Source: Synechococcus sp. A18-25c
Lineage (GTDB): Bacteria; Cyanobacteriota; Cyanobacteriia; PCC-6307; Cyanobiaceae
Assembly: GCF_014280035.1 (NCBI RefSeq)
Contig: NZ_CP047957.1
Coordinates: forward strand, 930,001-994,000
DNA length: 64,000 nucleotides
Direction of reading: 5' to 3'
Shown here: one piece after another, positions 18,629 through 27,348 of the stretch
How positions within the stretch are numbered: the stretch's first letter is position 1
Layout of the letters: every line of letters starts with the position of its first letter
The notes under the pieces: generated by a model
Seen by the model: the letters and a program-made list of their open reading frames with translations, nothing else
Databases searched by the model: none
Told to the model about the DNA's origin: nothing
Position numbers and translations under genes: made by a program

Positions 18629-19900
18629 GTGGGTGATGGCTGGCAATTGATGCGTATCGGTGGGATCCCTCTCAGGGTTCACCCCAGCTGGTTCATCATC
18701 CTGGTGTTATTCACGATGGCGTTTCAGCAGCAGGTGGCCAGCACCATGCCGGACACCAGTGGCACGGTCTGGATCAGCTGGTTCATGGGTCTGGTCACCG
18801 CCTTGCTGCTGTTTGTTTCAGTGTTGCTCCATGAATTGGGCCATTCGCTGGTGGCCCTGCGTGAAGGGGTGAAGGTGCGCAGCATCACTCTTTTCCTGAT
18901 GGGGGGAGTGGCACGGGTGGAGCGTGAATGCTCCACAGCGATGGGGTCGTTGCGCGTCGCCGCTGCCGGGCCAGCGGTCAGCTTGATTCTGGGGCTGATC
19001 CTGCTGGCAGCCTCCCACCCCGGCAATCACGTCAGTCAGTTGCTGGGAAATCTGTTGACGCAGCTGGGCTGGCTCAATCTGGTGCTGGCCATCTTCAATC
19101 TGTTGCCAGGGTTGCCGCTGGATGGCGGCCTGATTCTTAAGTCCCTTGTCTGGCAATGGACCGGAAGTCAGCGCCGCGGCATTCAGGTAGCAACCGCGAG
19201 CGGACGTTTCCTGTCGCTGTTCGCGATCATGCTCGGCTTCTGGATTGTGCTGCGCGGCGGTGGTTTCTCAGGCTTCTGGTTGGTGCTCCTGGGCTGGTTC
19301 GGGATGGGCGCCTCGCGCAGTCAAACGCAGACCCTGGCTCTTCAACAGGTGCTCAAGCGCGAAACCGTTGGCCCTGCTACGGCGCGCCGTTTTCGTGTGG
19401 TGGAGGCCGGTCAGAGCTTGCGCAGCCTCAGCAAACTTCGTCTTGGAGCGACGGAAGACGGCGACCAAAGCCTTCCCGACTGGGTGCTGGTGTGTCGAGA
19501 AGGGCGTTGGATCGGTTTCATCACCGATCAACCGCTCAAGGATTTGCCAGTTCAGCAGTGGGACCGACAGACCGTCGCTGATCATCTCGAGCCCCTCGAC
19601 CGTCTGCCATCGATTCAGCAGTCAGCCCCCCTTTGGAAGGCGGTGATTGCACTGGAGTCCAGCGCGCAGGGCCGTCTGTTGGTTCTTGGTCCTGCAGGAC
19701 TCCCCAGCGGAACCCTCGATCGTTGTGATCTCGGAGAAGCCGTGCTCAAAGGTCTATCTGTGAAACTTCCCGATGGAATGCTGACCGCTGCCCGTCGCTC
19801 CAATACCTATCCCTTCGGCATGCCTCTTGCGCAAGTGGTCAAGAGCATGAAGTCTTCTGGGCTCTTGGAGGATCAAAGCCCAGATGCCCCCACCCGGTAG
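18629..19900 (+). CDS. Site-2 protease family (M50) membrane metalloprotease
   Basis: Intramembrane zinc protease. From GTG 18629 (VGDGWQLMRIGGIPLRVHPSW) it has 423 residues; a TTG at 18590 is an alternative. Several membrane helices carry HELGH (LLHELGHSLVALREG) and the second zinc-site motif NLLPGLPLDGG. After about residue 230 comes a soluble part resembling a CBS-domain pair (VVEAGQSLRSLSKLRLG; PDWVLVCREGRWIGFITDQPL), as in the SpoIVFB-like branch. Such proteases cleave membrane-bound anti-sigma factors or precursors; the target here is unknown. The 3' end overlaps the next, convergent gene by 28 bases. Confidence 0.9.
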   Translation: MGDGWQLMRIGGIPLRVHPSWFIILVLFTMAFQQQVASTMPDTSGTVWISWFMGLVTALLLFVSVLLHELGHSLVALREGVKVRSITLFLMGGVARVERECSTAMGSLRVAAAGPAVSLILGLILLAASHPGNHVSQLLGNLLTQLGWLNLVLAIFNLLPGLPLDGGLILKSLVWQWTGSQRRGIQVATASGRFLSLFAIMLGFWIVLRGGGFSGFWLVLLGWFGMGASRSQTQTLALQQVLKRETVGPATARRFRVVEAGQSLRSLSKLRLGATEDGDQSLPDWVLVCREGRWIGFITDQPLKDLPVQQWDRQTVADHLEPLDRLPSIQQSAPLWKAVIALESSAQGRLLVLGPAGLPSGTLDRCDLGEAVLKGLSVKLPDGMLTAARRSNTYPFGMPLAQVVKSMKSSGLLEDQSPDAPTR

Positions 19901-20598
19901 AGGGGAGCTCTGGTTTGGAGATCCACGCGCTCGGCGGCGCTGATCGGGAGGCTGATCCATTCCAAGCCAGGCCACGGCTTCTTGAAGGCCGTCATCAGTG
20001 CGTCTTCCACCGCCTGTGCAGAGGGGGGCTTGGGATGCCATTGCGGTGGTGGGCTCTTGAAGAGAGATCTCCAGAGGGTGACAGGCGGTGTCAGTGGGAT
20101 TTCCCCATGCTGAAGCAGGTGACCGTGCTGCCAAAACTGAGCGCTGCCGATCCGTTTGCTGCCGTCTTCATCCACAAGGTCGGCCAGGGTTGAGCGGGCA
20201 AAGCAGTTGAATCCGCCAGCGTCTTGAGGATGATCCCCCGATCTCAGGCTGACCCCGAGCTGTTGGAATCCACGCCGGATGCAATTGTTCAAAATTGCAT
20301 AGGCCTTTTTGCCTTGGCGAGGGGCCATGGGCCAGATCAAGGCATAGGTGAGTCCGCCGGCATGCAGCACAGCTCCGCCCCCACTTGGACGTCGAACCAG
20401 CACCACTTGCCCATCATTGGCGAGCTGATGCCAGCGGTCAGGAAGCTCACGAAGATGCCGGCCCAGGGAGAGCGTTGGGCGACGCCACTGATAAAACCGA
20501 ATGACTGGGGATCGTTGCTCTGACCTCCAGCACTCCTCCAGCAACAAGGCATCCAATGCCATCTGTTCGGCACCGTCGAGCGCAAGATTCGGCACCAT
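19873..20598 (-). CDS. Lipoate-protein ligase A / octanoyltransferase-type protein
   Basis: BPL/LPL-fold protein of 241 residues from ATG 20598 (MVPNLALDGAEQMALDALL). Motifs: RRPSGGGAVLHAGGLTYALI (lipoyl/biotinyl-AMP site), NCFARSTLADLV, and GSKRIGSAQFWQHGHLLQHG. The Lys before RIGSAQ suits ligase chemistry, while the Cys in NCFAR matches the position of the nucleophilic Cys in LipM octanoyltransferases, so either lipoate ligation or octanoyl transfer is possible. A further open stretch upstream of 20598 lies under the divergent transporter gene and is not conserved-looking. Confidence 0.82.
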   Translation of the reverse strand: MVPNLALDGAEQMALDALLLEECWRSEQRSPVIRFYQWRRPTLSLGRHLRELPDRWHQLANDGQVVLVRRPSGGGAVLHAGGLTYALIWPMAPRQGKKAYAILNNCIRRGFQQLGVSLRSGDHPQDAGGFNCFARSTLADLVDEDGSKRIGSAQFWQHGHLLQHGEIPLTPPVTLWRSLFKSPPPQWHPKPPSAQAVEDALMTAFKKPWPGLEWISLPISAAERVDLQTRAPLYRVGASGL

Positions 20599-20644
20599 GC
20601 GCCCGCTGTTCCGTTGTTCGGACCGGCAGGATGCAGGCTGCGTC

Positions 20645-21424
20645 ATGGCGGCGATGACTTTGACGGATGTGTTGCTGGTGGTGCCTCTGGGCCTCCTGGC
20701 AGGAGCCTTGGCAGGCCTCCTTGGCATTGGAGGCGGTTTGATCTTCGCGCCTTTGCTGCTCTGGATGGGCCTCAGTCCGCATCAGGCCCTCGCCACCAGC
20801 ACGTTCGCGATCGTGCCGACGGCACTGGGCGGCAGCTTCATCCACCTCCGCTCGAGGTCACTGCAGCTCAAGCCCGCTTTTGCCATCGGCCTGGCGGCCT
20901 TCCTGACTGCTTGGGTGTTCAGCCAGCTGGGACGCCTGGTGGCCGGCTGGCATCTGTTGACGCTGCAATCACTGCTTTACGTGGTGCTGGCGTTCACCAT
21001 TCGCGGTGATCGCGGCGACACTGAGAGACCTGACCAACAGCCGTTGCGCCTGGCCGGGCTGACCGCCGTGGGCGGCGTGGCCGGTCTTGCCGGCGGAATG
21101 CTGGGACTGGGAGGCGGGCTGTTGATGGTGCCGTTAATGGTGAGCGGGCTGTCGGTGCCAATTCGTCAGGCCATCCGGTTGAGCACGCTGGCGGTGGCCT
21201 GTTCCGCCACCGCTGCATCCCTTCAGTTCCTCCAGGAAGGCCGTGGTCAGTGGATGCTGGGGGTGCTGCTCGGAGCCGTCGCGGCTGTGGCGGCGCAATG
21301 GACGGCCTCAAAGCTCGACAGTGTGCGCGCTGGCACCTTGGCGTGGCTGCTCAGAGGGCTGGCGGCGCTGCTGGCCGTGGATAGTGGTCGCCGGGCCCTA
21401 GCGCTGGCCTTGCAGCAGGCATAA
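20645..21424 (+). CDS. TauE/SafE (sulfite exporter) family membrane protein
   Basis: 259 residues from ATG 20645 (MAAMTLTDVLLVVPLG). About seven or eight membrane helices in two homologous halves, each starting with the family's glycine-rich repeat: GLLAGALAGLLGIGGGLIFAP (near 15-35) and GGVAGLAGGMLGLGGGLLMVP (near 140-160). TauE/SafE proteins export sulfite, sulfoacetate or related organic anions; the substrate here is unknown. Divergent from the lipoate-type gene across 46 bases; convergent with the next transporter. Confidence 0.88.
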   Translation: MAAMTLTDVLLVVPLGLLAGALAGLLGIGGGLIFAPLLLWMGLSPHQALATSTFAIVPTALGGSFIHLRSRSLQLKPAFAIGLAAFLTAWVFSQLGRLVAGWHLLTLQSLLYVVLAFTIRGDRGDTERPDQQPLRLAGLTAVGGVAGLAGGMLGLGGGLLMVPLMVSGLSVPIRQAIRLSTLAVACSATAASLQFLQEGRGQWMLGVLLGAVAAVAAQWTASKLDSVRAGTLAWLLRGLAALLAVDSGRRALALALQQA

Positions 21425-21442
21425 CCGCTTGATTGCAAGCTC

Positions 21443-22432
21443 TCAGCCGGTGCTCCAGGCGATCAGTGGTTGGAGCCCAAGCGCAAACAGCACGCTGACC
21501 AGAACACCGACTGACGCTTTGCCAATGTCGTTGCCAATGATCTGGTGGAGCTCTCCTCCGTTCCGATTGGTGAACACCTCATCGAGGCTTTTTTCCTTGA
21601 AACGAAGGGCGACTTCTCGCCCGCCGATCAATCCCAGGAAGACCCAGGTGGTGCTGAGTGGAAAGCTGCTCAGGCCTGCTTTGATCAACAGGCACAATCC
21701 GAACGTGAAGTCGATCACGGTTGCCGAGCGCAAATCAGCCATGTTGGTTTTGCTGCTTAGCACCCCTTGAATCGGTCCGCCGCCGATGACCACCAGCAGG
21801 CACAGTCCGATGCAGAGAATCACGGAGCAGAGAACCATCGGCAGCATCCCCAGACTGCGCGGCAGATACACAAAGATGTTGGCCAGGTCCTGCACCATCC
21901 ACATGCTCCAGAGAAATCCTGTCGAGCACCACTGAAGCCCGTACCAGATCGCGTTGAATTCCTTGTGGTCGCGAGTCCGCCGGAATACCCAGCGCTCCAA
22001 CATCCACATCCCCAGCCACCAGACGGTCCAGCCAAGCCCGAACGCCAGGACATAGCCCGATAACGAACTCTGTAGCAATTTTCCGATGTTGTTCGGCACA
22101 AAGGATGTCAACACAAGGAAGGATGTGCTGACAGGGGCTCCCCAGGCTGTTAGTGCCAGCACAGCCAACGGTGGCAGGACGTACACCCAGGTGAAAGTTT
22201 CAGGGAGGGGAAAGTGCTCCAGGCGCCCCCAGGCGGGATCACCATTGTTCATGCTCCAGCCCAAGCCCAGAACCACAAGCGTGATGGTGCAGATGAAGCT
22301 CATCTGGATCCACCTGGGCGTCCGTGCTCGGTTGGACGAGATGTAGGTGCCCAGCGTCTGCAGAGAGTCATTCGCCACCACGGAGCAGGCGGCGAGGAGA
22401 AAACCCAGCACCATCCAGATGTTGACGTCCAT
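21443..22432 (-). CDS. Multi-pass membrane protein distantly like PiT phosphate transporters
   Basis: 329 residues from ATG 22432 (MDVNIWMVLGFLLAACS), with about nine or ten membrane helices. Near the N-terminus, SVVANDSLQTLGTYIS resembles the PiT signature GANDVANxxGT; near the C-terminus, IIGNDIGKASVGVLVSVLF repeats an ND(I/V)xKA element, as expected for the inverted repeat of PiT/PHO4 proteins. SSFPLSTTWVFLGL also matches PiT logic (PxSTTH). Overall it is divergent, so the substrate may not be phosphate. An ATG seven codons upstream is an alternative start. Confidence 0.65.
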   Translation of the reverse strand: MDVNIWMVLGFLLAACSVVANDSLQTLGTYISSNRARTPRWIQMSFICTITLVVLGLGWSMNNGDPAWGRLEHFPLPETFTWVYVLPPLAVLALTAWGAPVSTSFLVLTSFVPNNIGKLLQSSLSGYVLAFGLGWTVWWLGMWMLERWVFRRTRDHKEFNAIWYGLQWCSTGFLWSMWMVQDLANIFVYLPRSLGMLPMVLCSVILCIGLCLLVVIGGGPIQGVLSSKTNMADLRSATVIDFTFGLCLLIKAGLSSFPLSTTWVFLGLIGGREVALRFKEKSLDEVFTNRNGGELHQIIGNDIGKASVGVLVSVLFALGLQPLIAWSTG

Positions 22433-22526
22433 CAGTGCGACTACTGGCAACACCTGTTTAGAGAGAAATATTTTCTAAGGACTTGATTTGACCGACTTCA
22501 GTCGGGGTGGTTCGTTCCCTTACCCC

Positions 22527-23027
22527 TTACCGCGACTGATCCAGCAGCTCCCAGAAACCGGCATCCAACTCGAAGCCCAAACTTGCGGCCATCAGGCTCA
22601 GATTGCCCCGCTGCTGGCCAGCTTGGCCAGACCTTGCACCGAGATGATCCAACAGCATCAGGCGGTGGGTGATCCAGAGCTCCAGGGCCTGTGGGTCGAA
22701 GCGAATGCCTTCGCTGGCGCTGAAATCATGGGGAACCAGCATCGCCACGTGTTGCGCGAGGCTGCCGCTGGTGCGATCCAGAAGCAGGGGCAGCCAGGGA
22801 TGTTGCGCATCAGCCTTAAGCGCCCACAGCCTGGGTTCTGGGCATTCACTGAGTTCCCGGGGGTCTTCGGCAGGGCGCGGCCATGCATAGCGAATCTCTA
22901 ATGCGGCACCGGCCTGGAGCAGGGTTTCCAGTGGTTGTGTTATCCAGGGGTCGAGCGGTTTCAGATCCAGCGTCCGGATCGCCTCTGCGTCGATGGTGAC
23001 TCGGGGATCAGGACTCAGCGCTTGCAT
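22527..23027 (-). CDS. CRR6-like NDH-1 biogenesis factor
   Basis: 166 residues from ATG 23027. The pattern LEIRYAWPRPAEDPRELSE, LWALKADAQHPWLPLLLDR and VAMLVPHDFSASEGIRFDP matches the CRR6 family (DUF1817). In plants CRR6 is a stromal factor needed to assemble the NdhI-containing arm of chloroplast NDH; cyanobacterial CRR6 does the same for NDH-1. The frame is open a further 38 codons upstream, but this region underlies psaM on the other strand, so the shorter start is preferred. No membrane segment. Confidence 0.82.
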   Translation of the reverse strand: MQALSPDPRVTIDAEAIRTLDLKPLDPWITQPLETLLQAGAALEIRYAWPRPAEDPRELSECPEPRLWALKADAQHPWLPLLLDRTSGSLAQHVAMLVPHDFSASEGIRFDPQALELWITHRLMLLDHLGARSGQAGQQRGNLSLMAASLGFELDAGFWELLDQSR

Positions 23028-23106
23028 GGGGGTGTGACAGGCCTTTGCGAATGATGGCGTCCCGAGCGCTAAGCACGAAAGAATGCGTGTGTTTCGTGGA
23101 TCCGAC

Positions 23107-23211
23107 ATGGTCAGCTCAATCACCCAGACCGAAATTTTCATCGCTCTCGTGGTCGCTGCTCACGCCGGCGTTCTGGCCTTGCGTCTCTGCGTGAGCCTTT
23201 ACCGCGCCTGA
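23107..23211 (+). CDS. psaM: Photosystem I reaction centre subunit XII
   Basis: A 34-residue single-helix protein, MVSSITQTEIFIALVVAAHAG followed by LALRLCVSLYRA. The TQxxIALVVA start, central helix and RLxxxLY end match PsaM, a small subunit near the PSI trimer interface. The ATG at 23107 lies 79 bases from the divergent CRR6 start. Both neighbouring genes concern thylakoid complexes, but shared regulation is not shown. At 34 codons it is easily missed by length cut-offs. Confidence 0.8.
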   Translation: MVSSITQTEIFIALVVAAHAGVLALRLCVSLYRA

Positions 23212-23270
23212 GTGCATCGGGATGGAACAGGTCCTCTTGGCAGGTCCGGGTCCTCGCGTTACAAGCGGAC

Positions 23271-23612
23271 ATGCACAAAGCTGTTCCATCCGCGCCTGAC
23301 GCTGCCTCTTTGGCCGCTCTGCTTCAGCATCAGAACGATCGTCGGGAGCTGTTGTGCAGCACCCTCGCTCTCGCTGTGAAGGTGGGGTTGATCTTTTTGG
23401 GGTCTGTGAGCCTCGTGCGGCTTTCAGTGGCCTATCAAGAAAGGCTTGATCGCCATGGGGAGCTTGCTGCTGTGGTGGATGTTGAGGCCAATAAATTGCA
23501 GGGACTGCAGCATCGCTTTGACTCGCTATTCACTCTTGGAGGCGAGAAGCGGTTGATGGATGAGCAGGAGCAGTGGATTGCTCCCAATCGGTTGCGCGTG
23601 ATCTGGCGCTGA
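23271..23612 (+). CDS. Small membrane protein with coiled coil, unknown
   Basis: 113 residues. Layout: polar N-terminus with a QHQNDRRELLCSTL segment, one membrane helix (about 31-50, LALAVKVGLIFLGSVSLVRL), then a charged, likely coiled-coil region (YQERLDRHGELAAVVDVEANKLQGLQHRFDSLF) and a basic end. This topology recalls small cyanobacterial septum or thylakoid-associated proteins, but I recognise no family. It follows psaM by 59 bases on the same strand. Codon use is normal for the window, so I think it is real. Confidence 0.65.
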   Translation: MHKAVPSAPDAASLAALLQHQNDRRELLCSTLALAVKVGLIFLGSVSLVRLSVAYQERLDRHGELAAVVDVEANKLQGLQHRFDSLFTLGGEKRLMDEQEQWIAPNRLRVIWR

Positions 23613-23721
23613 AGCGAAAGCAGGGTCTCAACCTCTCACTCATCCCCCGGTGGGCAGTTGAAGTGGAATCGGCAACCCCCACAGCGTTTCCTTACCTAAA
23701 GGCCAAAGAGGTTGTGGAGGG

Positions 23722-23946
23722 TCAGGTGTTGGATGAAGCCTCTTCGTAGTTGAAGTCCTGCAGACCGTATTGGGCCATTCTCTTTCCAGATTTTGTGTCA
23801 AACAAAGAGACAACTAAGTCGGGCTCCTTCCAGTTTTTTTGGTTGATCAATCTGTTCAGTGCGTCCATTGCATCTTCAAGGTCGTCGTGGAGATCAACAT
23901 CGCGGAATGCTCCACCTTCTGATCCAACCGCAATTCTGTAACCCAT
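23722..23946 (-). CDS. Small soluble hypothetical protein
   Basis: 74 residues beginning MGYRIAVGSEGGAFRDVDL, acidic overall, ending YGLQDFNYEEASSNT. The layout (strand, helix DDLEDAMDALNRLIN, strand PDLVVSLFDTKSGKRMAQY) suggests a compact alpha/beta domain. No signal, no membrane helix, no family recognised. Base composition is a little lower in GC than the neighbours. It lies alone between two genes of different direction. Confidence 0.55.
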   Translation of the reverse strand: MGYRIAVGSEGGAFRDVDLHDDLEDAMDALNRLINQKNWKEPDLVVSLFDTKSGKRMAQYGLQDFNYEEASSNT

Positions 23947-24131
23947 GCATGTGTGTGATTTCGAGCATGGTACGGCGGCGGATCCCTGGCAACAGATTGA
24001 GGCTGTCTGAACAATTCATCGTTTGTAGCCAGCAATGAAGACACCCCTCGTTTTGAGGCGGGCAACTGCTGACATGGGGGTGGCAGATGCGTTCAGTAGC
24101 GATAAAGAGGGTTTGATGCTGCATCGATGGG

Positions 24132-24308
24132 ATGCTGATTCACACCGCACATGGTCAACCTGTTGGTGAATGGATTGACGACGGCAAGCACCCGCCCTTC
24201 AGGGCGCCAGGGTGTCCGTTGCAGGCGTTGAATTACGACGAGTCTCAGATGAAGGAAAGCGACGCTGAGACCAGAGCACAACGGGGATCATTGGTTTACG
24301 ACTGCTGA
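24132..24308 (+). CDS. Candidate small protein, unknown
   Basis: 58 codons starting MLIHTAHGQPVGEWIDDGK and ending RGSLVYDC, with a stop in the same frame just upstream (24114). The composition looks protein-like (PPFRAPGCPLQALNYDESQ in the middle), and the third codon positions are GC-biased as in known genes here. There is no clear Shine-Dalgarno. An opposite-strand frame covers part of it and cannot be excluded. No family recognised. The stop codon overlaps the first copy of a 19-bp tandem repeat. Confidence 0.4.
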   Translation: MLIHTAHGQPVGEWIDDGKHPPFRAPGCPLQALNYDESQMKESDAETRAQRGSLVYDC

Positions 24309-24339
24309 GCGTCTGTTCTTCTGCTGAGCGTCTGTTCTT
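24302..24339. repeat. 19-bp perfect tandem duplication
   Basis: CTGCTGAGCGTCTGTTCTT occurs twice back to back (24302-24320 and 24321-24339), with one further matching base. The first copy contains the stop codon of the small candidate gene at 24132-24308, so the duplication leaves that frame intact. A recent slippage event is the simplest explanation. No other tandem repeat of this length was seen between genes in the window. Confidence 0.85.
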
Positions 24340-24621
24340 CGATCTGGTCACCGAAGGATTCTTTGGTTGCGGTTCTGTGGGGAGACCGCTCAGCTTCTTT
24401 CTGCGCGTTGGCCACTCCAGGGGTTGGTTTGGTGGCCACTAGAAACCAAACGTTCCGAGCATCAGCTGCAGAAGGCCGAGGCCCAATAGGAAGGTGCTGG
24501 CCAGGAGGCCAAGATCTTTTCTCGAGGGAGCCACGGCTGCTCGCAACAACAAGGTGGAAAAACCTAAAGGAAATCTAAAGAAGCATTTGCGCGTCTCAAC
24601 CTCTCGTCACATCGGTCAATC
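24309..24621. other. Gene-poor stretch
   Basis: 313 bases without a confident gene. It contains the second half of the 19-bp tandem repeat and a 31-codon hydrophobic candidate frame on the minus strand (24439-24534, listed separately). There is no tRNA-like fold or strong terminator that I can see. Part of it may be the downstream region of the minus-strand secreted-protein gene that ends at 24622. Confidence 0.5.
24439..24534 (-). CDS. Candidate 31-residue single-helix membrane protein
   Basis: From GTG 24534 the frame reads APSRKDLGLLASTFLLG then LGLLQLMLGTFGF before a TAG. It has a short basic N-terminus and one hydrophobic helix of about 22 residues, the look of the tiny thylakoid-associated proteins of cyanobacteria. 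In-frame TTG codons further upstream are alternative starts. It lies 88 bases downstream of the secreted-protein gene on the same strand and could share its transcript. No family is recognised and no ribosome-binding site is clear, so this is a proposal only. Confidence 0.35.
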   Translation of the reverse strand: MAPSRKDLGLLASTFLLGLGLLQLMLGTFGF

Positions 24622-25146
24622 TCAGTTGCGGCTGTTCGACGCTGTTAACAGGATCAACCGAAGCAGGCCGGAGAGGCTGCTGCTGGTTCCGTTTTGGTGG
24701 TTGTAAACAAGGTCGCTGATCACCCAGCCGTTGTCCGATCGAATCAGGCGATAGGAGAGTTGCTGGGGTCTTTCTGATGCGCGTCCTCTGAGACCTGTCT
24801 GCACGGCCACGGATGCTGCGATCACGTCTGGAAAAAATCCATTCGCTGCGGGGTAGAGCTTGTGGCAGCCGATCACATCGGCCCCGAAGGTTGTCACTTG
24901 GGTTCCGCTGAACACCACGAAGTCGAGAAAGGCTCCATCCACCCGCGGGTCGAGATCCCAGGCACGGTCGAGTTGGTCGTAAAGCTCAGGCGTGAACGTT
25001 TGTTTCTGCAGTGTGAGGTCACCGCGATGTTGATCTGCCTGAGCAGCGAGGTGCCATCGGTACAGGTCATCGAGGCGATCCACCACCTGTTGGGGGCATG
25101 CCGCTCCAGCCGAGGTCAGGGCTGTCGCAAGGATCAGATTCAGCAC
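24622..25146 (-). CDS. Secreted DUF3828-like protein, unknown
   Basis: 174 residues. A short signal peptide (MLNLILATALTSAGAA, cleavage near 16) precedes a mature domain with LDDLYRWHLAAQ, FTPELYDQLDRAWDLDP, FLDFVVFSGTQVTTFGADVIG and LSYRLIRSDNGWVISDLVY. The last part resembles the C-terminal strand pair of NTF2-like/DUF3828 secreted proteins (…VxDGWRIxDI). No catalytic motif. It faces away from por, with 182 bases between their starts. The C-terminal ~20 residues are Ser/Leu-rich. Confidence 0.65.
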   Translation of the reverse strand: MLNLILATALTSAGAACPQQVVDRLDDLYRWHLAAQADQHRGDLTLQKQTFTPELYDQLDRAWDLDPRVDGAFLDFVVFSGTQVTTFGADVIGCHKLYPAANGFFPDVIAASVAVQTGLRGRASERPQQLSYRLIRSDNGWVISDLVYNHQNGTSSSLSGLLRLILLTASNSRN

Positions 25147-25307
25147 AGCAAATCAGCACGTTCTCCTCAGTGTGTGCTGTTTTCCCTGGACGCGGGTCTT
25201 GCTTCAAAGCCGTTTGGATGGCTCAGCCGGACTGTTGCGCTGACGGTCCAGCCCGCTGAGATTCGTGACCGAAGCATGCCGCTGGTTTCGGCTGGCGTTC
25301 AGACTGA

Positions 25308-26291
<984 letters not shown>

Positions 26292-26305
26292 GCCAGGCAT
26301 CACCA

Positions 26306-27196
<891 letters not shown>

Positions 27197-27348
27197 TCAG
27201 CACCCTTCTCCAATGGGTTTGGTTTCATTCAACAGCAGTTCATGGACTGATGCTCATTTACAACGAGAAATCAAAGATCTGCTCCCGCTGACATCAGAAT
27301 ATCCGTCCATTTTTAAATGGTAAAAATAAAAAAATTGAGTGCAAATGC
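27197..27348 (-). promoter_or_regulatory. AT-rich gap between chlB and chlL; likely chlL promoter region
   Basis: 152 bases with a strongly AT-rich core (27309-27336), unlike the GC-rich surroundings. It contains CCATTTTTAAATGG (27307-27320), a palindrome around a two-base centre, and on the minus strand a T-run directly after chlB preceded by a weak stem over the chlB stop (27336-27351). This could be a weak chlB terminator followed by a chlL promoter; a TATTCT hexamer near 27296-27301 (minus strand) could be a -10. I do not see a good -35. Confidence 0.35.

Noticed and set aside
23944-24168. Short plus-strand frames (21 and 45 codons) between the 74-residue gene and the 58-codon candidate
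   Set aside because: Poor composition and overlap with a better candidate frame.
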